This document shows positions 32,296 through 40,124 of a stretch of 64,000 bases of DNA, piece by piece (the stretch's first letter is position 1; each line of letters opens with the position of its first letter). The DNA comes from Cupriavidus neocaledonicus (GTDB lineage Bacteria > Pseudomonadota > Gammaproteobacteria > Burkholderiales > Burkholderiaceae). The notes beneath the pieces are model-generated. The model was not told the DNA's origin and made no database searches. It worked only from the letters and a program-made list of their open reading frames with translations. The stretch lies in NCBI RefSeq assembly GCF_000372525.1, contig NZ_AQUR01000105.1, forward strand, positions 39,435 to 103,434, written 5' to 3'. The position numbers and the translations under genes were made by a program.

Positions 32296-33021
32296 TCAAT
32301 GCGGCATCCACGCCGCCAGCACCGGCACCAGGATCGCGGTCAGCACGCCGTTCAGGCCCATGCCGAGCGCGGCAAAGGCGCCGGCCTCCTGGTTGACCTG
32401 GAACGCGCGCGCGGTGCCGATGCCGTGCGCCGCCACGCCGGTGGCAAAGCCGCGCACGCTGTAGTCGCGGATACGCAGCAGGTTCAGCAGCATGGTCGCG
32501 CTGACCGCGCCGATGATGCCGGTGCCCATCACCAGCACCGCGGTCAGCGACGGCAGCCCGCCGATCTTCTCGGCCACGCCCATGGCGATCGGGATCGTCA
32601 CCGACTTGGGCGCGAGCGAGCGCACCGTTTCGGGCGAGGCGCCGAGCAGCCAGGCGATGCCCACCGCCGCCACCACCGCCACCACCGAGCCGGCCACCAG
32701 TCCCGCCAGCAGCGGGAACACATGGGTGCGCAGCTTGGGCAGCTGCAGGTACAGCGGCACCGCCAGCGCCACCGTCGCCGGTCCCAGCAGGAAGTGCACG
32801 AACTGGGCGCCGTCGAAGTAGGTCTTGTAGGGCGTGCCGGTGACGGTCAGCACCGTGACCAGCAGCGCCACCGCGATCATCACGGGATTGGCCAGCGGCG
32901 AGAAGCGCGATTTCTCGTAGATGCGGAAGGCGAACACATAGGCCAGCAGCGTCGCGGTCAGCCCCACCAGCGGGCTGGCAGCCAGGTAGACCCAGATCTC
33001 GTTCAGGCGCGGCGTCATCAT
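32296..33021 (-). CDS. LrgB/CidB family membrane protein
   Basis: 241 residues with about seven or eight membrane helices and the LrgB core (LGPATVALAVPLY, PKSVTIPIAMGVAEKIGG, GFATGVAAHGIGTARAF). LrgB pairs with LrgA. In plants the fused homologue PLGG1 carries glycolate and glycerate, and in Bacillus the homologous pair takes up pyruvate. The start overlaps the lrgA stop (ATGATGA). Being downstream of glcDEF makes a glycolate or related acid transporter plausible, which is an inference. Confidence 0.9.
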   Translation of the reverse strand: MMTPRLNEIWVYLAASPLVGLTATLLAYVFAFRIYEKSRFSPLANPVMIAVALLVTVLTVTGTPYKTYFDGAQFVHFLLGPATVALAVPLYLQLPKLRTHVFPLLAGLVAGSVVAVVAAVGIAWLLGASPETVRSLAPKSVTIPIAMGVAEKIGGLPSLTAVLVMGTGIIGAVSATMLLNLLRIRDYSVRGFATGVAAHGIGTARAFQVNQEAGAFAALGMGLNGVLTAILVPVLAAWMPH

Positions 33022-33404
33022 GCCCGTTCCCCCTTGGCGTCGGCGGGCGGCGCGTCGGGGGTGCCGGAACGCCTGCGCATCAGCATGCGCGTGACCACGG
33101 CGGCGGTGGCAATGGCCAGCCACGTGGACACCACCAGCGCGACCAGGATCGGCATCCATTCGCCCTCGATGCGGTTGGCGTGGACCATGATGCCGACACC
33201 GGCGGGCACGAACAGCAGCGACAGGTGCTTGAGCAGCTCGGTGGTGGTGCCCTGGATCACGGGCAGCAGCCGGTCGTCGAAGACGAGCCAGCCGAACAGC
33301 AGGATCATGCCGAGCACGGGGCCGGGCACGGGCAGGGTCAGCGCGTAGCTGATCACCTCGCCGACGGACTGGAACACCAACAGGATGGCAAAGGTCTGGA
33401 GCAT
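33018..33404 (-). CDS. LrgA/CidA family membrane protein
   Basis: 128 residues with four membrane helices. The family motif LPVPGPVLGMILLF and the stretch LLFVPAGVGIMVHANRIEGEW are present. The start MLQTFAILLVFQSVGEVISY at 33404 is preferred; the frame runs on upstream into the palindromic repeat, which would give a non-family leader. It is translationally coupled to lrgB and lies 87 bp after glcF on the same strand. Confidence 0.9.
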   Translation of the reverse strand: MLQTFAILLVFQSVGEVISYALTLPVPGPVLGMILLFGWLVFDDRLLPVIQGTTTELLKHLSLLFVPAGVGIMVHANRIEGEWMPILVALVVSTWLAIATAAVVTRMLMRRRSGTPDAPPADAKGERA

Positions 33405-33429
33405 GGGGCGTCTTGGTTGTGCATTTTCG

Positions 33430-33455
33430 CCCCTCTCCCGCAAGCGGGAGAGGGG
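33430..33455. repeat. Palindromic repeat copy between glcF and lrgA
   Basis: Perfect arms CCCCTCTCCCGC and GCGGGAGAGGGG with an AA loop. It occupies the 87-bp gap between glcF and lrgA and could reduce read-through into lrgAB. Confidence 0.85.
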
Positions 33456-33491
33456 AGACAACCACGGGGCCTTGCTCCGGCAGGGGCGCGC

Positions 33492-34745
33492 TTATCCCAG
33501 CATGCGATCGACCAGTTCGATCCAGTGCATGACCGGCGTATCGGTGCCGCCCTGCAGGTGCGAGATGCAGCCGATATTGGCCGAGACGATGGCTTCGGGC
33601 TGCGTCGCCTGCAGCTTGGCGAGCTTGTCGTCGCGCAGGCGCCGGGACAGTTCAGGCTGCAGCACCGAGTAAGTGCCCGCCGAGCCGCAGCACAGGTGGC
33701 TGTCAGCGCAGAGTTTGACTTCCACGCCGAGGCCGGTCAAGAGCGCTTCGACCTTGCCGCGGATCTGCTGGCCGTGCTGCAGCGTGCACGGCGGGTGGTA
33801 GGCCACGCGCCGACCGTCGCGCGGCACCGCGCCGGCGGCGGCATGCAGGTCGTCGGCAAAGTCCGGCAGGATCTCGGACAGGTCGCGCGTCAGCGCCGAG
33901 ATGCGGTGCGCGCGCTCGGCATAGGCGGGATCGTTGCGCAGCAGGTGGCCGTAGTCCTTGACCATCGCGCCGCAGCCCGATGCGGTCATCACGATGGCTT
34001 CGGCGCCGGCTTCGACATGCGGCCACCAGGCGTCGATATTGCGGCGCATATTGTCGAGGCCGCCATCGTGGTCGCCGGTGTGGAAGCGGATCGCGCCGCA
34101 GCAGCCGGCTTCGCGCGCCACCACCAGTTGTACGCCGACACGGTCGAACACGCGCGCGGTGGCGGCATTGATGTTGGGCGACATGGCCGGCTGCACGCAA
34201 CCGTCGAGCAACAGCATCCTGCGCGCATGCGTGTTGCGCGGCCACGCGCCGGGCGCGGCGCTGGCCGACAGCGGCGGCACCTTGGCGCGCAGCGTGCCCG
34301 GCAGCAGCGGGCGCACCATCTGGCCCAGGCGCAGCGCCGTGCCGAACAGCGCCGGCCGCGTCAGCCCCTCGCGCAGCACCCAGCGCGCGATGCGCTGGCT
34401 GGCGGGGCGCCGCACGCCTTCGGCCTCGAGCCTGTCGTCGACCAGCTGGCGGCCGATGTCGACCAGGCGGCCGTAGCGCACGCCCGACGGGCAGGTCGAT
34501 TCGCAGTTGCGGCAGGTCAGGCAGCGGTCCAGGTGCAGGCGCGTGCTTTCGGTGATGGCATGACCTTCGAGCACCTGCTTCATCAGGTAGATGCGCCCGC
34601 GCGGCCCGTCCAGTTCATCGCCGAGCAGCTGGTAGGTGGGGCAGGTGGCGGTGCAGAAGCCGCAATGCACGCACTTGCCGACGATGGATTTGGCTTCCTC
34701 GCCTTCGGGCGTGTCGCGGAGAAAATCGGCCAGGGTCGTTTGCAT
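33492..34745 (-). CDS. glcF: Glycolate oxidase iron-sulfur subunit GlcF
   Basis: 417 residues. Two 4Fe-4S motifs are visible: Cys25, 28, 31, 35 (CVHCGFCTATC) and Cys75, 78, 81, 85 (CLTCRNCESTC). Two CCG domains follow (LDGCVQPAMSPN, ASGCGAMVKDYGHLL, YHPPCTLQHGQQI, CCGSAGTYSV). GlcF passes electrons from the flavin subunits to the quinone pool. It is 40 bp after glcE. Confidence 0.96.
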   Translation of the reverse strand: MQTTLADFLRDTPEGEEAKSIVGKCVHCGFCTATCPTYQLLGDELDGPRGRIYLMKQVLEGHAITESTRLHLDRCLTCRNCESTCPSGVRYGRLVDIGRQLVDDRLEAEGVRRPASQRIARWVLREGLTRPALFGTALRLGQMVRPLLPGTLRAKVPPLSASAAPGAWPRNTHARRMLLLDGCVQPAMSPNINAATARVFDRVGVQLVVAREAGCCGAIRFHTGDHDGGLDNMRRNIDAWWPHVEAGAEAIVMTASGCGAMVKDYGHLLRNDPAYAERAHRISALTRDLSEILPDFADDLHAAAGAVPRDGRRVAYHPPCTLQHGQQIRGKVEALLTGLGVEVKLCADSHLCCGSAGTYSVLQPELSRRLRDDKLAKLQATQPEAIVSANIGCISHLQGGTDTPVMHWIELVDRMLG

Positions 34746-34785
34746 GATATGGGGAAGTAGTGCCTGGATGTCAGGTCCCGCGGGC

Positions 34786-35889
34786 TCAGAGCCCGGGGTA
34801 CATGCGCTGCGGATTGAAGATGCCGGCGGGGTCGAAGGTCTCCTTCAGGCGGCGATGGATCGCGGCCAGCGGCGACGCCAGCGGCGTGAACACGCCCATC
34901 GACTTGTCGCCGTGGCGAAACAGCGTGGCATGGCCGCCGGCGGCCTGCGCCACCGCGCGCACGCTTTCGGCGTCGGCCTTGGCCGAGCCCTCCTCGGGCA
35001 GCCACCAGCGCTGGCCGCCGCCCCATTCGACCAGCTGCTCGCCCGGCAGCGCCAGCGGGGCGGCCACGGGGGGCACCGCCAGCCGCCACAGCGCGCGGCC
35101 GGCGTGCGCCGGGGCGAAGAACGGGTGGGTCTGCTCGCGCAGCGCTTGCCACAGCGCGGCGGCGGGTGCCGGGTCCAGGCGCTCGCCGCCGAGCCGAGCG
35201 CAGGCTGCACGCACCGCGGCGCTGGCGCCGGACAGGCGCACGTGCAGCACGCCCGCCTGCCACACCGAAGACGCCAGCGGCAGCGGCTGCCCGCCCCACT
35301 GGTTCAGCTGGCGGATGGCTTCGGCCTGCGCCATCTCGAAGCGCAGCGTGGCCTCGTCGAACGGCGCCGGCAGCACCTTGAGCGAGACCTGCAGGATCAG
35401 CCCGAGCGTGCCGAGCGAGCCCGCCAGCAGCCTCGACACGTCGTAGCCAGCCACGTTCTTCATCACCTGGCCGCCGAAGTCCATGACCTCGCCGCGGCCG
35501 TCCATCAGTTGGGCGCCCAGCACGAAGTCGCGCAGCGCGCCCACCGACTGCCGGCGCGGGCCCGACAACCCGGCGGCGACGGCACCCCCCAGCGTCGCCA
35601 CGCTGGCCTGGCCCGGCAGCGCGAAGTGGGGCGGCTCGAATGCCAGGATCTGGCGCTTTTCCGCCAGCACGGCTTCAATCTCGGCCAGCGGCGTGCCGCA
35701 GCGCGCGGTGATCACCAGTTCGGCCGGATCGTAGTCGACGATGCCGGTGTGGGCGCGCGTGTCCAGCAGCTGGCCTTGCGGCGGCTGGCCGTAGAAGTCC
35801 TTGCTGCCGCCGCCGCGCAGCCGCAGCGCGGTGCGGGTCTCGGTGGCTTGCCTGACGGCGTCGCGGAAGGCGTCGAGGGTGGCTTGCAT
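34786..35889 (-). CDS. glcE: Glycolate oxidase FAD-binding subunit GlcE
   Basis: 367 residues. A FAD-binding PCMH domain (LRLRGGGSKDFYG, GQASVATLGGAVAAGLSGPRR, DFGGQVMKNVAGYDVSRLLAGS) in a form shorter than GlcD, as usual for GlcE. The ATG at 35889 gives MQATLDAFRDAVRQA. It is separated from glcD by the ion-channel gene but remains on the same strand, with gaps of only 39 and 40 bp on its two sides. Confidence 0.95.
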   Translation of the reverse strand: MQATLDAFRDAVRQATETRTALRLRGGGSKDFYGQPPQGQLLDTRAHTGIVDYDPAELVITARCGTPLAEIEAVLAEKRQILAFEPPHFALPGQASVATLGGAVAAGLSGPRRQSVGALRDFVLGAQLMDGRGEVMDFGGQVMKNVAGYDVSRLLAGSLGTLGLILQVSLKVLPAPFDEATLRFEMAQAEAIRQLNQWGGQPLPLASSVWQAGVLHVRLSGASAAVRAACARLGGERLDPAPAAALWQALREQTHPFFAPAHAGRALWRLAVPPVAAPLALPGEQLVEWGGGQRWWLPEEGSAKADAESVRAVAQAAGGHATLFRHGDKSMGVFTPLASPLAAIHRRLKETFDPAGIFNPQRMYPGL

Positions 35890-35928
35890 AGTCGTGCGAG
35901 ATGGGGAGGGTTGTGGCAAGGCCCGGGG

Positions 35929-36852
35929 TCAGGTCGAGCCGTCGCGGCCGCCCGGGACTTCAGGCCGGTCGTTCTGATAACCCGGCAGCGGGCTGCCGCA
36001 GTGCTTGCAATACTGCGCGTCGGGCTCGTGCCCCTCGGCCAGGCAATGGGTGCAGGTGCGCGTGGTCAGCGGCCGCTTCATGATGCTGGCGGCCAGCTCG
36101 GCGCCGACGATGCCGGTGGGAAAGGCGATGATGCCGTAGCCCAGCAGGATCGTCAGCGAGGTGATGAACTGCCCCAGCGGCGTCTTCGGCACCATGTCGC
36201 CGAAGCCGGTGGTGGTCAGCGTCACCACGGCCCAGTACATGCTGACCGGGATGCTGTGGAAGCCGTGCTCCGGGCCCTCGACCACGTACATCACGGTGCC
36301 GAGGATCACGGTGATGATGAACACCGCGGCCAGGAACACGAAGATCTTGCGCCGGCTGTTGACCAGCGCGCGGTACAGGATCTCGGCTTCCTCGAAGTAC
36401 ACGGTCAGCTTCAGGATCCGGAACACGCGCAGCAGCCGCAGCAGGCGCACGTCGATCAGGAAATGCAGTTCGGGCACGAAGAACGCCAGCCAGGTCGGCA
36501 TGATCGAGATGAAATCGATGATGCCGTAGAAGCTCAGCGCATAACGCCATGGCCGCCGCACCACCAGCAGGCGCATGGCGTACTCGGCCGTGAACAGCAG
36601 CGTGAACATCCATTCCAGTGCCGTGAAGGCACGGCCCAGGCGCGGGCTCAGCGCCGGCAGGCTGTCGAGCATCACGATCATCACGCTGGTGACGATGACG
36701 ATCAGCAGCGCGATATCGAACAGGCGGCCTGCGCGGGTATCGGCCTCGAAGATGATGGTGTACCAGCGCTGGCGCCAGCCGGCCTCGGGCTGGCCCAGGC
36801 GCTGGCGCACCACGGCTTCCTGGTGCTGGCGCCGGCGGGGATCGTCTCGCAT
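35929..36852 (-). CDS. Kch-like voltage-gated potassium channel with zinc-ribbon tail
   Basis: 307 residues. Six membrane helices include an S4 segment with regularly spaced arginines (residues 136-148, DVRLLRLLRVFRILKL) and a pore loop with selectivity filter TTGFGD (214-219), a TVGYGD variant. The C-terminus has paired cysteines Cys267/Cys270 and Cys282/Cys285, spaced as a zinc ribbon. The ATG at 36852 is 8 bp after the glcD stop. Its location between glcD and glcE is unusual for a channel. Confidence 0.92.
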   Translation of the reverse strand: MRDDPRRRQHQEAVVRQRLGQPEAGWRQRWYTIIFEADTRAGRLFDIALLIVIVTSVMIVMLDSLPALSPRLGRAFTALEWMFTLLFTAEYAMRLLVVRRPWRYALSFYGIIDFISIMPTWLAFFVPELHFLIDVRLLRLLRVFRILKLTVYFEEAEILYRALVNSRRKIFVFLAAVFIITVILGTVMYVVEGPEHGFHSIPVSMYWAVVTLTTTGFGDMVPKTPLGQFITSLTILLGYGIIAFPTGIVGAELAASIMKRPLTTRTCTHCLAEGHEPDAQYCKHCGSPLPGYQNDRPEVPGGRDGST

Positions 36853-36860
36853 GGCTGGGC

Positions 36861-38384
36861 TCAGAAGCGCGGCAACTCGGGATGCGGCAGCAGGCCCTTC
36901 TTCACGTGCATCTTGCCGTATTCGGCACAGCGCGCCAGCGTCGGGATGGCCTTGTCGGGGTTGAGCAGCCGCGCCGGGTCGAAGGCGGCCTTGACGCCGA
37001 AGAAGGCGTCGCGCTCCGCGGTCGAAAACTGCACGCACATGGAGTTGAGCTTTTCCACGCCGACGCCGTGCTCGCCGGTGACGGTGCCGCCCAGCTCGAC
37101 GCAGGTTTCAAGGATGTCGGCGCCGAACAGCTCGGCGCGGTGCCATTCGTCCTGGTCGCCGCCGTCGAACAGCACCAGCGGGTGCATGTTGCCGTCGCCG
37201 GCATGGAACACGTTGATGCAGCGCAGGCCATACTTCGCTTCCATGGCCTCGATGCGCTTGAGCAGCGTGCCAATGTGCTTGCGCGGGATGGTGCCGTCCA
37301 TGCAGTAATAGTCCGGCGAGATCCGCCCTGCCGCGGGGAAGGCGTTCTTGCGGCCGCTCCAGAAGCGCAGCCGCTCGGCCTCGTTCTGCGAGACCACGAT
37401 GCGGGTGCAGCCGGATGCGGTCAGCACCGCGCTCATGCGCTCGATCTCCTCGGCGACTTCCTCGGGCGTGCCGTCGGACTCGCACAGCAGGATCGCGGCG
37501 GCATCGAGGTCATAGCCCGCATGCACGAATTGCTCGACCGCGGCGGTGGCGGGCTTGTCCATCATCTCCAGCCCGGCCGGGATGATGCCCGCGGCGATCA
37601 CGTCGGCGACCGCGTTGCCGCCTTTCTCGACATCGTCGAAGCAAGCCATGATCACCTGCGCCAGCTGCGGCTTGGGGATCAGGCGCACGGTGACCTCGGT
37701 GACCACCGCCAGCATGCCCTCGGAGCCGATCAGCACGGCCAGCAGGTCCAGCCCGGGCGCATCGGGCGCCTCGGAGCCGAACACCACCACCTCGCCCGAC
37801 ATCGTCACCGCGCGCACGCGCAGCACGTTGTGCACGGTCAGGCCGTACTTCAGGCAGTGCACGCCGCCCGAGTTCTCGCTGACATTGCCGCCGATGGTGC
37901 AGGCGATCTGCGACGACGGGTCGGGCGCGTAGTACAGGTTGTGCGGCGCGGCGGCGTCCGAGATCGCCAGGTTGCGCACGCCCGGCTGGACCACCGCGGT
38001 GCGCGCATACGGATCGACCGACAGGATGCGCTTGAACTTCGCCAGCGACAGCACCAGGCCCTCGGCGATCGGCATGGCGCCGCCAGACAGGCTGGTGCCG
38101 GCGCCGCGCGGCACCACCGGCACGCCCAGCTGGTGGCACAGCCGCAAGATGGCGCAGACCTGCTCCTCGGTGTCGGGCAGCGCCACCGCCATCGGCACCT
38201 GGCGGTATGCAGCCAGGCCGTCGCACTCATAGGGCACGGTGTCTTCCGGCTTCCACAGCACCGCGGCGTCGGGCAGGATCTGCGCCAGGCCGGCCAGCAG
38301 TGCGTCGCGGCGGCCGTCGGCCGTGGCCTGGGCCGGGGCATCGCCGGCGGCGGCGAGGGTTTGGGCTTCGTGCGGGGCATTCAT
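36861..38384 (-). CDS. glcD: Glycolate oxidase FAD-linked subunit GlcD
   Basis: 507 residues. FAD-binding PCMH domain (VVPRGAGTSLSGGAMP, GGNVSENSGGVHCLKYG) and the C-terminal flavin-oxidase domain with HAGDGNMHP and TGEHGVGVEKL. GlcD oxidises glycolate to glyoxylate with GlcE and GlcF. The ATG at 38384 (MNAPHEAQTL) is preferred over a longer frame upstream. It is the first gene of the glcD-channel-glcE-glcF run. In autotrophic Cupriavidus this enzyme is known to serve phosphoglycolate salvage. Confidence 0.95.
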   Translation of the reverse strand: MNAPHEAQTLAAAGDAPAQATADGRRDALLAGLAQILPDAAVLWKPEDTVPYECDGLAAYRQVPMAVALPDTEEQVCAILRLCHQLGVPVVPRGAGTSLSGGAMPIAEGLVLSLAKFKRILSVDPYARTAVVQPGVRNLAISDAAAPHNLYYAPDPSSQIACTIGGNVSENSGGVHCLKYGLTVHNVLRVRAVTMSGEVVVFGSEAPDAPGLDLLAVLIGSEGMLAVVTEVTVRLIPKPQLAQVIMACFDDVEKGGNAVADVIAAGIIPAGLEMMDKPATAAVEQFVHAGYDLDAAAILLCESDGTPEEVAEEIERMSAVLTASGCTRIVVSQNEAERLRFWSGRKNAFPAAGRISPDYYCMDGTIPRKHIGTLLKRIEAMEAKYGLRCINVFHAGDGNMHPLVLFDGGDQDEWHRAELFGADILETCVELGGTVTGEHGVGVEKLNSMCVQFSTAERDAFFGVKAAFDPARLLNPDKAIPTLARCAEYGKMHVKKGLLPHPELPRF

Positions 38385-38656
38385 GAGCGACTCCTGTGGG
38401 GTCCTCCTGGACGGCGGCCTGTGGCATTCGCTTGCCGGCCTGCCGGCCGCGGCGGTGCAGTGCCGGCCGCGGGGGGACGGCTGACTATAGCGCAGGCCAC
38501 CTGGCGCGGGCACCACGGCGGACGTGAATTCGGCATGCCGGGCCGATCAAAAATGCTCATCATGCCGGGCGGGCACGGGCGCCGGTTTCAGCGTAGCACC
38601 GGCGGCCGGCCAGCGGTAAGGCGGGGCAGGGTCCAGAGATCCGGCCGCGCTGCGTG
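38385..38656. other. Intergenic region upstream of glcD
   Basis: 272 GC-rich bases. TATAGT on the - strand (38489-38484) is a possible -10 box for glcD, without a good -35 box. CATGCCGGGC occurs twice (near 38534 and 38564). No gene is supported. Confidence 0.35.
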
Positions 38657-39196
38657 TCAGAGGTCCGGCTGCGCCGGGGCGGCCGGCAGCCGCAGCACCA
38701 TGTCGAGCTTGTCGTGGAAGTGCGGCGCGACGTACAACGCATCGGGCTCCAGCCCGAAGCGCTCGAAGCCGAGCGATTCGTACAAGCGCACCGCGCCCGC
38801 GCTGCCGGCATTGACGCACAACGTGACCTGGCGCACCCCCGGCATGGCGGCGGCCTGCTGCAGCGCGCGCAGCATCAGCGCCCGGCCGAGCTTGCGCGCG
38901 CGCCAGTCCGGCGCCACATACATGCCGAAGATCGAGGCCTTGTGCCAGTGCTTGCGCCGCGGCTCGCGCATCACCCCCACCATGCCGGCCAGCGCGATGC
39001 CGCCGGGGCCGGCCTCGAAGGCGCCGAAGATGGCCTTGTCCGCGCTCGGCGCAAGGCGTTGCGCCACCGCCTCCGGCGCCAGGTCCTGTTCTTCTTCGAG
39101 GCTGGCGGCGAAGGCCTCCGGAGCTTCGGCGAGTCCCTGCAGGCGCAGCGCGTGGAAGGCTGCGGCATCGTCGGGGGTCAGCAGGCGGATTTCCAT
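38657..39196 (-). CDS. GNAT family N-acetyltransferase
   Basis: 179 residues. The acetyl-CoA-binding motif A is IFGMYVAPDWRARKLGRALM near residues 98-117, with motif B in LCVNAGSAGAVRLYESLGFER. The substrate is unknown. It follows the LysR gene by 13 bp and is probably cotranscribed with it and the flavoenzyme upstream. Confidence 0.88.
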   Translation of the reverse strand: MEIRLLTPDDAAAFHALRLQGLAEAPEAFAASLEEEQDLAPEAVAQRLAPSADKAIFGAFEAGPGGIALAGMVGVMREPRRKHWHKASIFGMYVAPDWRARKLGRALMLRALQQAAAMPGVRQVTLCVNAGSAGAVRLYESLGFERFGLEPDALYVAPHFHDKLDMVLRLPAAPAQPDL

Positions 39197-39209
39197 CGGC
39201 CGCAGTCTC

Positions 39210-40100
39210 CTACCAGTCCAGGCTCAGCAGCCAGTCGACGAAATAGCGCGCCTCGGGCTTGAGCGGCGCCTGCTCACGCTCGACGATGTAGTAGCCGTGC
39301 GGCGATACCGATTCCACATCGAGCAGCCGCACCATCTGGCCCAGCGACAGCCAGTGCCGCGCCATGCGCTGGCGCACCAGCGCCACGCCCTGGTTCGAGG
39401 CGATCGCCTCAAGCATCAGGCCAATGTCGTTGAACTGCGGGCCGGTCTGGGGCTCGGGCCAGTCCAGCCCGGCGGTCTCGAACCACGGCTTCCACGGCTC
39501 CAGCGGGCTGCGCAGCAGCACCAGCCCGTGCAGGTGCTCGGGCCGGGTGATGGCGCGGCCGTTGACGCGCTCGTAGTACTCGCGCCCGCACGCCGGGAAC
39601 ACCGGCTCCACCAGCAGTTTTGTGGTCTTCAGGTCGGGGTAGCGGCCGGTGCCGTAGCGGATCTCGACATCGGTGTCCTCGGCCTTGACGTCGAGGAACG
39701 GGATCGCCAGGTGCAGCTCGAGGTCGATATGCGGATAGAGCGCGCCGAACTCCGGCAGCCGCGGCACCAGGTGCTGGCGTCCGAAGGTGGGCGGGATCGC
39801 CACGCGCAGCCGCGTGCGCATCTTGTTGTACTCGGGCCGGGCCAGCTCGTTGAGCGACTTGAGCGCGTCCTGCACGTTGCGCAGGTAGCGCGTGCCGGCG
39901 GCGGTCAGCCGCAGCGCGGCATTGGCGCGCACGAACAGGTCTTCGCCCCACAGCTCCTCGAGGTTCTTGATGCGGTGCGAGACCGCGCTGGGCGTCACCG
40001 ACAGCTCCTCGGCCGCGCGCGCAAAGCTGCCCAGGCGCGCCGCCGCCTCGAAGGCGATCAGCAGGTGCAGTGGCGGCACGCGGTTGAACATGGAGGCCAT
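39210..40100 (-). CDS. LysR-type regulator (GcvA-like)
   Basis: 296 residues. An N-terminal winged helix (LHLLIAFEAAARLGSFARAA, SVTPSAVSHRIKNLEE) of the GcvA/AmpR subgroup and a LysR effector domain. It lies 24 bp downstream of the D-lactate-dehydrogenase-type gene in the same direction, not divergent from it, which is atypical for LysR pairs. It may control that gene or act elsewhere. Confidence 0.9.
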   Translation of the reverse strand: MASMFNRVPPLHLLIAFEAAARLGSFARAAEELSVTPSAVSHRIKNLEELWGEDLFVRANAALRLTAAGTRYLRNVQDALKSLNELARPEYNKMRTRLRVAIPPTFGRQHLVPRLPEFGALYPHIDLELHLAIPFLDVKAEDTDVEIRYGTGRYPDLKTTKLLVEPVFPACGREYYERVNGRAITRPEHLHGLVLLRSPLEPWKPWFETAGLDWPEPQTGPQFNDIGLMLEAIASNQGVALVRQRMARHWLSLGQMVRLLDVESVSPHGYYIVEREQAPLKPEARYFVDWLLSLDW

Positions 40101-40124
40101 CCGTGCGTGTGCGGGTCGGGCGCC

